From an uncultured Verrucomicrobiota bacterium (GTDB lineage Bacteria; Verrucomicrobiota; Verrucomicrobiia; Limisphaerales; UBA9464): DNA of 45,471 nt. Of the stretch, positions 17,004-25,174 are shown in pieces. The stretch spans positions 1 to 45,471 of the forward strand of contig CAILNN010000120.1 in assembly GCA_903835555.1 (NCBI GenBank), read 5' to 3'. Within the stretch, counting starts at the first letter, position 1. Every line of letters begins with the position of its first letter. The notes beneath the pieces were generated by a model that ran no database searches, was not told where the DNA came from, and was given only the letters and a program-made list of their open reading frames with translations. A program made the translations under genes and the position numbers.

Positions 17004-20000
17004 GTGCGCGAAATCTTTCTTTCACGGCTTCGTGCCCTCGCTGTCGGCTATGCCCTGACATTTTTTGGCGCGCACCTCGGAACTGGCGTTGCCGCAGCCA
17101 CTTTGCCTCCGGAACAGGTCGAATTCTTTGAAAACAAGATTCGTCCCGTTCTAGCCGACCGTTGTTATAGCTGCCATGCGGCCAACGCGGAGAAAATCAA
17201 GGGGGGGCTTCGCCTCGATACCCGAGATGAACTCTTGAAGGGAGGCACCACCGGACCTGCCATCGAACCGGGCAAGCCCGAACGCAGTCTGCTGATCCAA
17301 GCGGTCAAGGGGACAGCCAAGGACTTGGACCAGATGCCGCCCAAGAAAGACCCGCTCAAGCCAGAGGAAATCGCTGCCCTGGAGGAGTGGATTCGAATGG
17401 GAGCTCCGGACCCTCGTGATGGAGGGCCAGCAGCGGTGCCGTCGACCGCCAAGCATTGGGCTTTTTCGCGTCCGGTCGATCCACCGCTGCCCAAGCCGGG
17501 TACGGGAGCCCATCCGGTGGACGAATTCCTCAATGCCAAGCGGAAAGCCGCCGGAATCGTCGCGGCACCGCGCGCTGACAAGCGAACGCTGTTGCGTCGG
17601 GCGACCTTTGATCTGACCGGGCTACCCCCGACCCCGGCGGAATTGGATGCCTTTATCGCGGACCACACGGAGAATGCCTATGCAAAGGTGATCGACCGAT
17701 TGTTGGCATCGTCGTCCTATGGAGAACGCTGGGGTCGTTTCTGGCTGGATGTGGCGCGGTACGCCGACTCGAAAGGCTACGTGTTTGAGCAGGAGCGTCG
17801 ATTCAGCCATTCCTATACCTACCGGGACTGGGTGGTGAACGCGTTGAATCGGGACCTGCCATACGATCAGTTTTTAATTCAGCAGATTGCCGGGGACAAG
17901 ATTGCCACGGCTCAAGACCCCTGGCCGACGGCAGCACTCGGATTCCTGACCTTGGGACGGCGCTTTCTCGATAACACACCGGATATCATTGATGACCGCA
18001 TCGACGTGGTTTTTCGTGGTACCCAGGGGTTGACGGTTGGTTGTGCGCGTTGTCACGACCATAAATATGACCCTATTCCCACCGCCGATTATTACTCGCT
18101 CTACGGGGTTTTTGACAGTTGCCATGAGCCGGGAGAGAAGCCACTGATAGGCCCCAATCCAGACCCGGCAAAGGCGGCGGAGTATGAGCAGGAACGGATG
18201 CGGCGGCAGAAGAAGTTGGATGAATTTCGCGCCGAACGTGTCGCGGATGTGTTGAAAACCCTCCGGGAAAAAGTCGGAGATTATTTGTTGGCCGCGCAAG
18301 ATTCCCTTGGGCTGGACTGGACCAATCTGGAGAGCTTGGCCCGAACTCGGAATTTGAATCCGGGATTAGTAGCGGCCTGGAAGTCACGTCTGGAGCAATG
18401 GCGAGGGATTCGGCACCCGATTTTTGCGCCGTGGTTCGCGCTGGCTGCGGCACCTACGAATGATTTTGCCAGTTCCGTGCCGGGCATTTTGTCACGATTG
18501 GTGGCTGAAACCAACAATCCGGCCATCAATGCCTCCATCCTGCGAGGATTGACCAATCCAGTGCCCACGCAATTCCGGGAGGTGGGACAACGCTATGGCG
18601 ACTTGCTGACCAAGGCCTCTCGGGCATGGCTAGACGCGGTTGCCGCAGCCGAAAAGGAGCATCGTCCCGCGCCGGTTAAACTGGATGATCCGGCGGAGGA
18701 AGAACTTCGATTGCTCTTGGAATCTGAACATTCTCCGGTGCGGGAGGCCTTGGCGGATGTGGACCGTTTTTTTGATACTCCGACGGGACAGAAGCTACGG
18801 ACCCTGCGTCGGGAGTTGGACGAATTGGATGCGACCCATCCGGGGGCACCCTTGCGTGCAATGGCGTTGCTCGACAACGATACACCGTCGGAACCCGTCG
18901 TCTTCAAACGGGGCAATCCGGGAAATCATGGACCATCGGTTAAACGACAGATGCCGGCGATCCTGGCAGGTCCAGACCGGAAGCCGTTTGCGCAAGGCAG
19001 TGGCCGAATGGAGATGGCCAGGGCGATCGCAAGCAAGGACAACCCGCTAACGGCGCGAGTCATGGTGAATCGAGTTTGGTTGCGGCATTTTGGATCACCC
19101 CTCGTTCGGACCCCATCCGACTTCGGAGTGCGGTCGGATCCGCCGGTTCAACCGGAGATACTGGATCATCTGGCGGTCTGGTTCATGGACCATGAGTGGT
19201 CGTTGAAGAAGCTCCATCGATACTTAATGCTGACGGACGCCTATCAGGCGGCGAGCGATCCGGGTACTGAAGCCAAAGAACTGGCGCGTTTTGCGGAGAA
19301 CGAACGCATTGACCCGGGTAACACGATGTTGTGGCGAATGAATCGTCAGCGACTGGATTTTGAGGCGTTCCGTGATTCGCTGCTGCAAGTCAGCGGGCAA
19401 CTGGACCACACGGTGGGCGGGCAGCCAGTGGAAATGTTTGATACCAAGGAGTCGACGCGCCGGAGTCTCTATGGATATATCGATCGCCAGAATCTGCCGG
19501 GTATCCTTCGGGTATTCGACTTTGCCTCACCTGACGTCAGTTCTCCGATGCGTTTCCAAACGACTGTTCCGCAACAGGCGTTGTTTCTCTTGAACAGCCC
19601 GTTCATCGCCCGACGGGCCGAGGCCTTTTCTCAGCATCCAGAACTGGCGGCCCTGGAAACCTCGACCGACAAAATCAAGCGAATGTACCGTCTGGCATTC
19701 CAACGGGAACCGACAGCCGCAGAGTTGGATTTGGGAAATCGGTTTCTCGGATCATCCGAACCGCTGCCACCGGAACTGCCGGCTGCAGCTGCCTGGAGCT
19801 ATGGGACAGGCCGGTTTGATGCCGGGTCCGGGCGGGTGACGCAATGGACTCGGCTGCCGCATTTCACCGGGGCGGCATGGCAATGGGAGGAAAAGCTTCC
19901 GTCGTCCAAGGACAAATGGACCCACTTGAATGAAGCGGGTGGCCACCCGGGGCATAGTGCCGCTGATTCGGCGATTCGACGCTGGACGGCCCCGGCAGAT

Positions 20001-20393
20001 GGTTTTGTGACCATTGCGGGGCACCTGAACCATCCGGGCGACCACGGGGATGGGGTGCTCGGGCGCATCGTTTCGAGCCGGTCGGGGCAACTGGGCAACT
20101 GGGATGTTTTTCACCGGCAACAATCGACCGATGTGGCGGAGGTGGAAGTTCATCGGGGTGACACGCTCGATTTCGTTATCGAACCGAAAGCAGACGAGAA
20201 TACCGACAGCTTTGAGTGGGCACCGAAGATTCGGTATTTGCGCACCATTCCTGAAGGTCGGTCCTTGAACATTCGCGATTGGCAGGCGCGGAGGGACTTT
20301 TCTGGTCCTCAAGATTTTCCCGCCGGACTATCGCTGTGGGCGCAGTATGCCCAGGTACTTTTGACGGCGAACGAATTTGTGTTTGTCGATTAG
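17004..20393 (+). CDS. Large secreted DUF1549/DUF1553 protein with c-type heme motif (PSD1 type)
   Basis: About 1129 residues from GTG 17004, chosen because a signal peptide (basic start, then LAVGYALTFFGAHLGTGVAAA) begins there; the frame is open to a TTG at 16926. Order: planctomycete-type cytochrome domain with one heme motif CYSCH at residues 54-58; DUF1549 (FDLTGLPPTPAELDAF, then RYADSKGY) with a second CxxCH, CARCHDHKYDP, at 347-351; a long helical middle; DUF1553 (LTARVMVNRVWLRHFG, TTVPQQALFLLNSPF). A beta-rich module of about 150 residues (from WSYGTGRFD to FEWAPKI) is inserted just before the final family motif VLLTANEFVFVD. Such proteins are abundant in Planctomycetes and Verrucomicrobia; their substrate is not known, though they often sit near polysaccharide-use genes. 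Here no DUF1501 partner is adjacent. Confidence 0.85.
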   Translation: MREIFLSRLRALAVGYALTFFGAHLGTGVAAATLPPEQVEFFENKIRPVLADRCYSCHAANAEKIKGGLRLDTRDELLKGGTTGPAIEPGKPERSLLIQAVKGTAKDLDQMPPKKDPLKPEEIAALEEWIRMGAPDPRDGGPAAVPSTAKHWAFSRPVDPPLPKPGTGAHPVDEFLNAKRKAAGIVAAPRADKRTLLRRATFDLTGLPPTPAELDAFIADHTENAYAKVIDRLLASSSYGERWGRFWLDVARYADSKGYVFEQERRFSHSYTYRDWVVNALNRDLPYDQFLIQQIAGDKIATAQDPWPTAALGFLTLGRRFLDNTPDIIDDRIDVVFRGTQGLTVGCARCHDHKYDPIPTADYYSLYGVFDSCHEPGEKPLIGPNPDPAKAAEYEQERMRRQKKLDEFRAERVADVLKTLREKVGDYLLAAQDSLGLDWTNLESLARTRNLNPGLVAAWKSRLEQWRGIRHPIFAPWFALAAAPTNDFASSVPGILSRLVAETNNPAINASILRGLTNPVPTQFREVGQRYGDLLTKASRAWLDAVAAAEKEHRPAPVKLDDPAEEELRLLLESEHSPVREALADVDRFFDTPTGQKLRTLRRELDELDATHPGAPLRAMALLDNDTPSEPVVFKRGNPGNHGPSVKRQMPAILAGPDRKPFAQGSGRMEMARAIASKDNPLTARVMVNRVWLRHFGSPLVRTPSDFGVRSDPPVQPEILDHLAVWFMDHEWSLKKLHRYLMLTDAYQAASDPGTEAKELARFAENERIDPGNTMLWRMNRQRLDFEAFRDSLLQVSGQLDHTVGGQPVEMFDTKESTRRSLYGYIDRQNLPGILRVFDFASPDVSSPMRFQTTVPQQALFLLNSPFIARRAEAFSQHPELAALETSTDKIKRMYRLAFQREPTAAELDLGNRFLGSSEPLPPELPAAAAWSYGTGRFDAGSGRVTQWTRLPHFTGAAWQWEEKLPSSKDKWTHLNEAGGHPGHSAADSAIRRWTAPADGFVTIAGHLNHPGDHGDGVLGRIVSSRSGQLGNWDVFHRQQSTDVAEVEVHRGDTLDFVIEPKADENTDSFEWAPKIRYLRTIPEGRSLNIRDWQARRDFSGPQDFPAGLSLWAQYAQVLLTANEFVFVD

Positions 20394-20406
20394 AAGACAG
20401 CCTTAC

Positions 20407-20490
20407 TAGGCCGTGTTTTCAGAATGCATTTGCCTATCTGCTGGCCAAAACAGGCGCATATAGACAAAGCCATTTTGAAAACGCGGCCTA
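20407..20490. repeat. Complete MITE-like element with 20-bp terminal inverted repeats
   Basis: Left end TAGGCCGTGTTTTCAGAATG and right end CATTTTGAAAACGCGGCCTA are reverse complements at 18 of 20 positions. The 84-bp unit has an inner part CATTTGCCTATCTGCTGGCC that reappears at 42110-42160. It has no coding capacity. It lies between the PSD1 gene and rex, and its outer TA could be a target-site feature. Partial or variant copies are at 4479, 36176 and 42110. Confidence 0.75.
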
Positions 20491-20534
20491 GGGCCGAGAA
20501 TTGAACTATTGACGTTCGTCTTCGTCTCATAAGC

Positions 20535-21176
20535 TTGAAAAAGAACGATAAATCGAGCCGCCCCGAGATTCCTCGCAAGGCGATCTATCGACTTTCTCTT
20601 TATCTGCGCTGTCTCCATCGATTGAAAAGCAATCGACTTCAAACGGTGAGCAGTGAGGCGCTGGCAGTGGCGGCGGGAGTCAAACCGACGCAACTGCGGA
20701 AGGACCTGACCTATTTTGGTCAATTTGGCACGCGGGGACTTGGTTACGACGTGGACCAATTGGCCCAGATGATATCGGATTTGCTGGGAACCAATCGGTT
20801 GCAGCCGGTCATCCTGGTTGGAGTGGGTAATTTGGGGACGGCGTTGTTGAGCTATCGAGGATTCGAGCAGGAAGGATTTGAAATCATCGCGGCATTTGAT
20901 GCGGATGTCCGGCGTCCGCGTGACAAGGCGCTAACCGTGCCTCTTTACGAGATGGAGCATCTGGGACGAATCATCCAGGATCGGGGAGTAAAGATGGCGA
21001 TTTTGTCGGTGCCGGCAATTTCCGCGCAATCGGTAGCCAATCAATTGGTGGATGTCGGCATCTCGGGGATTCTGAATTTCTCGCCGTCCATGTTGACGGT
21101 TCCGGAATCGGTGGTGGTGAACAGTGTAAATCTGGCTATAGAGCTGGAAAACCTAAGTTATTTTATTCAGCAGTAG
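20535..21176 (+). CDS. rex: Redox-sensing transcriptional repressor Rex
   Basis: Senses the NADH/NAD+ ratio and represses respiration and fermentation genes when NADH is low. 213 residues: an N-terminal winged helix (IPRKAIYRLSLYLRCL...GVKPTQLRKDLTYFGQFGTRGLGYDV, which holds the family's RKDLxxFGxFGxRGxGY signature) and a Rossmann domain with the NAD loop LVGVGNLGTAL (residues 94-104). The C-terminus has the usual swapped helix (NLAIELENLSYFI). The only start in a sensible place is the TTG at 20535; no ATG is available. It stands alone; no clear Rex operator (TTGTGAA/TTCACAA palindrome) was found upstream. Confidence 0.95.
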   Translation: MKKNDKSSRPEIPRKAIYRLSLYLRCLHRLKSNRLQTVSSEALAVAAGVKPTQLRKDLTYFGQFGTRGLGYDVDQLAQMISDLLGTNRLQPVILVGVGNLGTALLSYRGFEQEGFEIIAAFDADVRRPRDKALTVPLYEMEHLGRIIQDRGVKMAILSVPAISAQSVANQLVDVGISGILNFSPSMLTVPESVVVNSVNLAIELENLSYFIQQ

Positions 21177-21384
21177 GGGTTGAAGCTGGGAAGGTGAGAT
21201 TAAGCCGCAGATTGACAGATTAACGCAGATTCTTGCGAGCCAGAAATCAGGCCAAAATTAACGCTGCCGTTGATTTCACGGCCTTTGCCAAAGCGCCAGA
21301 GGGCTGGCGCAGTCCACGACCTGGCGGACATCTGCTTGCTCCTTTATACGGGAAGCGCCTTGGACTCGGTGGCCACAACACTAT
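21177..21384. repeat. Gap between convergent genes with REP-like hairpin repeat (copy 3)
   Basis: Rex and the membrane glycosyltransferase converge on this stretch. 21262-21350 is the third copy of the REP-like repeat, with the GCGCCA/TGGCGC stem at 21293-21310 and the same tail (GACCTGGCGGACATC). Such hairpins may act as a two-way transcript end. No T-rich intrinsic terminator was seen. Confidence 0.7.
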
Positions 21385-22953
21385 CTACTCGGGCTTTAGG
21401 ACGAGGGTTAGGTCGACGCGTTTGAAATGGACCAAGTTGAGACCGGCGGTTCGGCAGGTTTTCCAGGAAGTGGGCAGGGTATGGAGCACGTTGGGAATTT
21501 GATCAGTTGGGAGGATACAGAAGCGTGGTCCTGGCTGAGCCATGAATGGAGCCAGGCCTTCAGGCGGCACCGGGTGGTGCCAGCCGTGAATTTTTCGGCG
21601 AAAACACCAAACCAAGCTCGGCTCGTCGTAATCGAGGCTGGCAAATTCCATGTCCGGACGAAGCCACGATTCGGACTGTTGATAGAGGCGTTCCGAGGGG
21701 AAAAGCGGCGCTATCCATGGGATCAAAATCCATCCGACCACCAAGGCGAAAGCGGTCATACGGACCAATGTGCGCCGGAACGGGAGGTGGTTCCCATCGG
21801 CGACTGGCAGATAAGCCGCCATCCAGAGTGAGAGCAGCGGAAAGCACGGCAGCGTGTAGTGAGGAAGTTTGGTTCGGATGAGCGAAAAAATACCGAACGT
21901 GAGGAGGATACCAGTCAGGAGGAAGGTCTCAAATCGCGGGCGATTGACGATTTCCCGTCGACTTTTGATCAGCGCAGGAAGGTACCAGGACCAGGGAAAA
22001 AAACTGGCAAACACGGTGCCGAAATAAAAGGGCAGCATGGCCAAGTAACCGAGCCAATGAGACGCCCCGTGGCCTTCGAGTGTGCCCACAGACCGTTGCA
22101 CTACATGGCGACCAATCCCAATGCGGAAAAATTCACCATCGGTCGCCAGCAAGGCGGGTATTCCCCAAAGGCCAACGACCGTTAGCATCAGCAGCAGTCC
22201 AGAGATGGGGCGAATCATTGACAATCCACTCGGATTCTTTTGCAGGCAAATCAAGACAACGAAATAGGGAAGCCAGGCGAGAGGTCCTTTGGCCAAAAAA
22301 GCCATGGCCAAGCTGAGGTAGAACAACCACCACCAGCGGTTTCGCATTCCGCGGGCTGCATCAGTGTTGTCGCAGTCCACGATCAGCTCCCATCCCGCCC
22401 ACGCACCTAGGGTCATGAAGAGGATCAGGACAAAATCGGCTACCGCCATCTTGGCGTGAACAATGGTTTGGAGAGAGGTAGTAAAGATCAATGCGGCCCA
22501 GATACCGACCGACTCGCGTGAGGCCCGACGACCGAAGCGGTACAAGACTCCAGCGGTCAGGGCGGCGGCCAAAACGGAAGGCAATCGAACGGCGAATTCA
22601 CCGAACCATCGTCCATTTCCAAGAATCGAAAGGAAGACCGCCTGACACCAGTAGATCAGGATCGGTTTGTCGAAGCGGTATCCGTTGTTAAAATGGGGTA
22701 CGAGGTAATCATGCCGCTCCAGCATCTCGCGAGTCGCTTCGGCGAAGCGTGGTTCATCGCGATCGACCAGGGGCAGAAACACGGTCCCGGCTAAATGCAC
22801 GACGAGGGCAAAAAGAATGATCAGCCCAAAGCGCCGCCAAGAATTGGACCTAGTATCGGTAACCATCGAAAAGCGAGCGTAACGAGATTGCCTGAGAGTT
22901 GAAAGCTTGGGGGGCATTGGTCGCGACAGCTTCCTCTCTGGAGATTTCGACAT
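21385..22953 (-). CDS. ArnT/GT39-type membrane glycosyltransferase
   Basis: About 522 residues with a dozen hydrophobic segments. The N-terminal luminal-loop motif LPLVDRDEPRFAEATREML carries the acidic catalytic pair of the GT39/GT83 (PMT/ArnT) families, and FDKPILIYWCQAVFLSILG matches the KPP/KP-LxYW region typical of ArnT-like enzymes. These use polyprenyl-phosphate sugars to decorate lipid A, proteins or glycans in the periplasm; the acceptor here is unknown. The start is uncertain: 22953 (MSKSPERK) is used, but a Met 29 codons later (MVTDTRSNSWRR) stands directly before the first helix. It is divergent from yicC. Confidence 0.85.
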   Translation of the reverse strand: MSKSPERKLSRPMPPKLSTLRQSRYARFSMVTDTRSNSWRRFGLIILFALVVHLAGTVFLPLVDRDEPRFAEATREMLERHDYLVPHFNNGYRFDKPILIYWCQAVFLSILGNGRWFGEFAVRLPSVLAAALTAGVLYRFGRRASRESVGIWAALIFTTSLQTIVHAKMAVADFVLILFMTLGAWAGWELIVDCDNTDAARGMRNRWWWLFYLSLAMAFLAKGPLAWLPYFVVLICLQKNPSGLSMIRPISGLLLMLTVVGLWGIPALLATDGEFFRIGIGRHVVQRSVGTLEGHGASHWLGYLAMLPFYFGTVFASFFPWSWYLPALIKSRREIVNRPRFETFLLTGILLTFGIFSLIRTKLPHYTLPCFPLLSLWMAAYLPVADGNHLPFRRTLVRMTAFALVVGWILIPWIAPLFPSERLYQQSESWLRPDMEFASLDYDEPSLVWCFRRKIHGWHHPVPPEGLAPFMAQPGPRFCILPTDQIPNVLHTLPTSWKTCRTAGLNLVHFKRVDLTLVLKPE

Positions 22954-23100
22954 TACTGCGAGGTATAACTGGAGCATGATTTCGCGAATCTATTGGAAGC
23001 CGAAAGCACTTTCGGCGGTACAGACAGGAGTGGTTTGAACCGTTTTTTGGGGAAGCGAAAAGCGTCGCCAGACCTGCTTGCGAAGCCGACCATTGCCGAT

Positions 23101-23976
23101 ATGCGTTCCATGACTGGATATGGCCGGGGCGAGCGGACCGCTGGAGCGGCGCGAGTCGTTGTCGAATTGAAGGCGGTGAACCGTCGGCAATCGGAGATCA
23201 TCCTGCGAGTTCCGCGAGAATTGGAAGCCATCGAATCCAGGATTCGGGAGGAGATTCTTAAAGTTGTGAGCCGTGGCCGGGTCGAGGCGGTCCTGACCTT
23301 TGCTCGGGAGCAGGCTTTGGGCGTGTCCCGTATCAATCGGTCGCTGGCGGCGAGCTATTATACCGAGTTGAGTAGGCTCGCGATGGATCTTGGATTGACA
23401 GGAGGCGTCTCTTTGGAAGTGCTGCTGCGATGTCCCGGTGTCCTGGAGGTGTCGGCGGTGGAAACGGATGCAGACGAACTCTGGTCGCTGGCGGGAGGTG
23501 CTTTGGCAGGTGCCTTGCAGTCGCTCGACACGATGCGGCGCAAGGAAGGGGATGCGTTGGCAGCAGATATCCATCAGCGGATTGTGGAGATTCAGGATGC
23601 CAGCCAAGTGATCCGAAACCAACTCCCCGAGGCTGGACGGCGCTTGCGGGAACAGTTGTTGGCGCGAATCGCAGCCGCTGGTCTGACATCGGTCGCCGCG
23701 GATGATGAGCGAGTTATCCGCGAGGTGGTTTTTTATGCCGACCGGAGCGATATTTCCGAGGAACTGGCACGGTTGCAGAGTCATTTAGTTCAATATGAAG
23801 CGTGCCGCACCGCATCGGAGCCAGTGGGGCGCAAACTCGACTTTCTAGCGCAGGAAATGAATCGGGAAATCAACACCATCGGGTCCAAGGCGAATGATGC
23901 GGCAATTGCCGCCGAGGTGATTCGGCTGAAAACAGAACTGGAGCGGTTTCGCGAGCAGGTGCAAAATATCGAGTAA
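23101..23976 (+). CDS. yicC: YicC-family endoribonuclease
   Basis: About 291 residues, the usual length. The start MRSMTGYGRGE is the family's hallmark N-terminus, so 23101 is chosen although the frame is open to 22993. The C-terminus has the conserved GRKLDFLAQEMNREINTIGSKAND pattern (read as GRKLDFLAQEMNREINTIGS and the following KAND). E. coli YicC is an RNase that acts on small RNAs; the family is nearly always next to gmk, as here (gap 23 bases). First gene of a nine-gene co-directional run ending at 30506. Confidence 0.93.
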   Translation: MRSMTGYGRGERTAGAARVVVELKAVNRRQSEIILRVPRELEAIESRIREEILKVVSRGRVEAVLTFAREQALGVSRINRSLAASYYTELSRLAMDLGLTGGVSLEVLLRCPGVLEVSAVETDADELWSLAGGALAGALQSLDTMRRKEGDALAADIHQRIVEIQDASQVIRNQLPEAGRRLREQLLARIAAAGLTSVAADDERVIREVVFYADRSDISEELARLQSHLVQYEACRTASEPVGRKLDFLAQEMNREINTIGSKANDAAIAAEVIRLKTELERFREQVQNIE

Positions 23977-23999
23977 GCGACAGACGTCATCTGACAACC

Positions 24000-24614
24000 A
24001 TGAGCCGGTCGATCGTATTGCTGTTAAGTGCGCCATCGGGCGCTGGGAAAACCACGTTAGGGGACGGTTTGCTTCGCCAGAATCCGCAGTTGCGGCGGGT
24101 GATCACGTGCACGACGCGTGCGCCGCGGGCAGGCGAGACAGACGGGGTGGATTACCATTTTCTTTCAAAGGAAACGTTTTCGGCCAAGGTGGAAGCTGGC
24201 GAATTTCTGGAACATGCCACGGTGTATGGAAGATCGTATGGAACTCTCGCGAAGTCGGTCCGGGACTTGCTAAAAGAGGGGTTGGATGTGCTATTGACCA
24301 TTGACGTCCAGGGGGCGGTGTCGGTTCGGAAAGTTGCCGAGACTGATTTGGTCCTGCGGGCGGCATTGGTGACACTATTCCTGACTCCGAGCTCGCGGTT
24401 GGAATTAACCCGCCGTTTGCAGGGTCGAGGAACCGAATCCTCCGAAGTGTTGGCTGCCCGTTTGGCGGCTGCGGAGGAGGAGGTGGCGCATTGGCAGCGA
24501 TTTGACTATCTGATCAAGAGTGGAACCCGGGAGGAGGACCTGCGGCGAGCGCAGGCTATTCTGGATGCGGAACGCCTTCGGCGATGCCGGGTGCATTTTG
24601 AATTTGCCGAATGA
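24000..24614 (+). CDS. gmk: Guanylate kinase
   Basis: Phosphorylates GMP to GDP. 204 residues. P-loop SAPSGAGKTT at residues 10-19; the GMP-binding region has TCTTRAPRAGETDGVDYHF and FLEHATVYGRSYGT, all as in the family. The stop overlaps the next start by 4 bases (ATGA at 24611-24614). In many bacteria gmk is followed by rpoZ; here rpoZ is missing from this position. Confidence 0.96.
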   Translation: MSRSIVLLLSAPSGAGKTTLGDGLLRQNPQLRRVITCTTRAPRAGETDGVDYHFLSKETFSAKVEAGEFLEHATVYGRSYGTLAKSVRDLLKEGLDVLLTIDVQGAVSVRKVAETDLVLRAALVTLFLTPSSRLELTRRLQGRGTESSEVLAARLAAAEEEVAHWQRFDYLIKSGTREEDLRRAQAILDAERLRRCRVHFEFAE

Positions 24615-25174
24615 AAACCAAGAAAATGGTCGTGGTGGGAGTGACCGGCTCGATTGCCGTCCACCGGGCAGTCGACTTGACCAGTCTTCTCACCAAGGCC
24701 GACCTGGATGTGCATGTTGTCTTGACCGCCGATGCCCAGAAGTTCGTCACTCCCCTGCCCTTTAAGACCTTATCGCGGAATTCGGTGGTCACCGACCTCT
24801 ATGATGAAGAGGAAGGTTGGCAGCCGACGCATATTCGCCTGGCGGATGAAGCCGACCTCCTGCTCGTAGCACCGGCCACGGCCAATACCATTGCCAGGAT
24901 TTCATTGGGTTTGGCGGATGATCCCCTCACCTGTATTGCCTTGGCATTGAATCCAAATGCTTCGCTGGTCATTGCTCCGGCGATGAACGGCAAGATGTGG
25001 CATCACCCGGCAACGCAGGGACATGTGGCGACATTGGCGGCTCGGGGTGCCCAGATTATTGGTCCTCAGGAGGGGATGCTTGCCTGTGGCTATGAGGGTG
25101 CCGGGCGACTATGGCCTGTGGATTCCATTGCCCAACAGGTGGTGGATCATCTTCGCAACAGTCCGACACGATGA
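24611..25174 (+). CDS. coaC: Phosphopantothenoylcysteine decarboxylase (CoaC-type flavoprotein, no CoaB domain)
   Basis: FMN enzyme of coenzyme A synthesis. 187 residues, which equals the CoaC half of the usual CoaBC fusion. Visible marks: VGVTGSIAVHRA at the FMN site, the active-site His (H74 in PTHIRLADEADLLLVAPATA), the PAMNGKMW substrate motif and the cysteine-containing GMLACGYEGAGRL flap. The CoaB synthetase domain is absent and must be encoded elsewhere. Both ends overlap neighbours by ATGA (24611 and 25171), so it is coupled to gmk and to the histidine kinase. A different HFCD flavoprotein decarboxylase is possible but less likely given the conserved flap. Confidence 0.88.
   Translation: MKTKKMVVVGVTGSIAVHRAVDLTSLLTKADLDVHVVLTADAQKFVTPLPFKTLSRNSVVTDLYDEEEGWQPTHIRLADEADLLLVAPATANTIARISLGLADDPLTCIALALNPNASLVIAPAMNGKMWHHPATQGHVATLAARGAQIIGPQEGMLACGYEGAGRLWPVDSIAQQVVDHLRNSPTR

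Noticed and set aside
20394..20534. Rex operator upstream of rex
   Set aside because: No TTGTGAA/TTCACAA palindrome is present; the strong inverted repeat there belongs to the MITE-like family.
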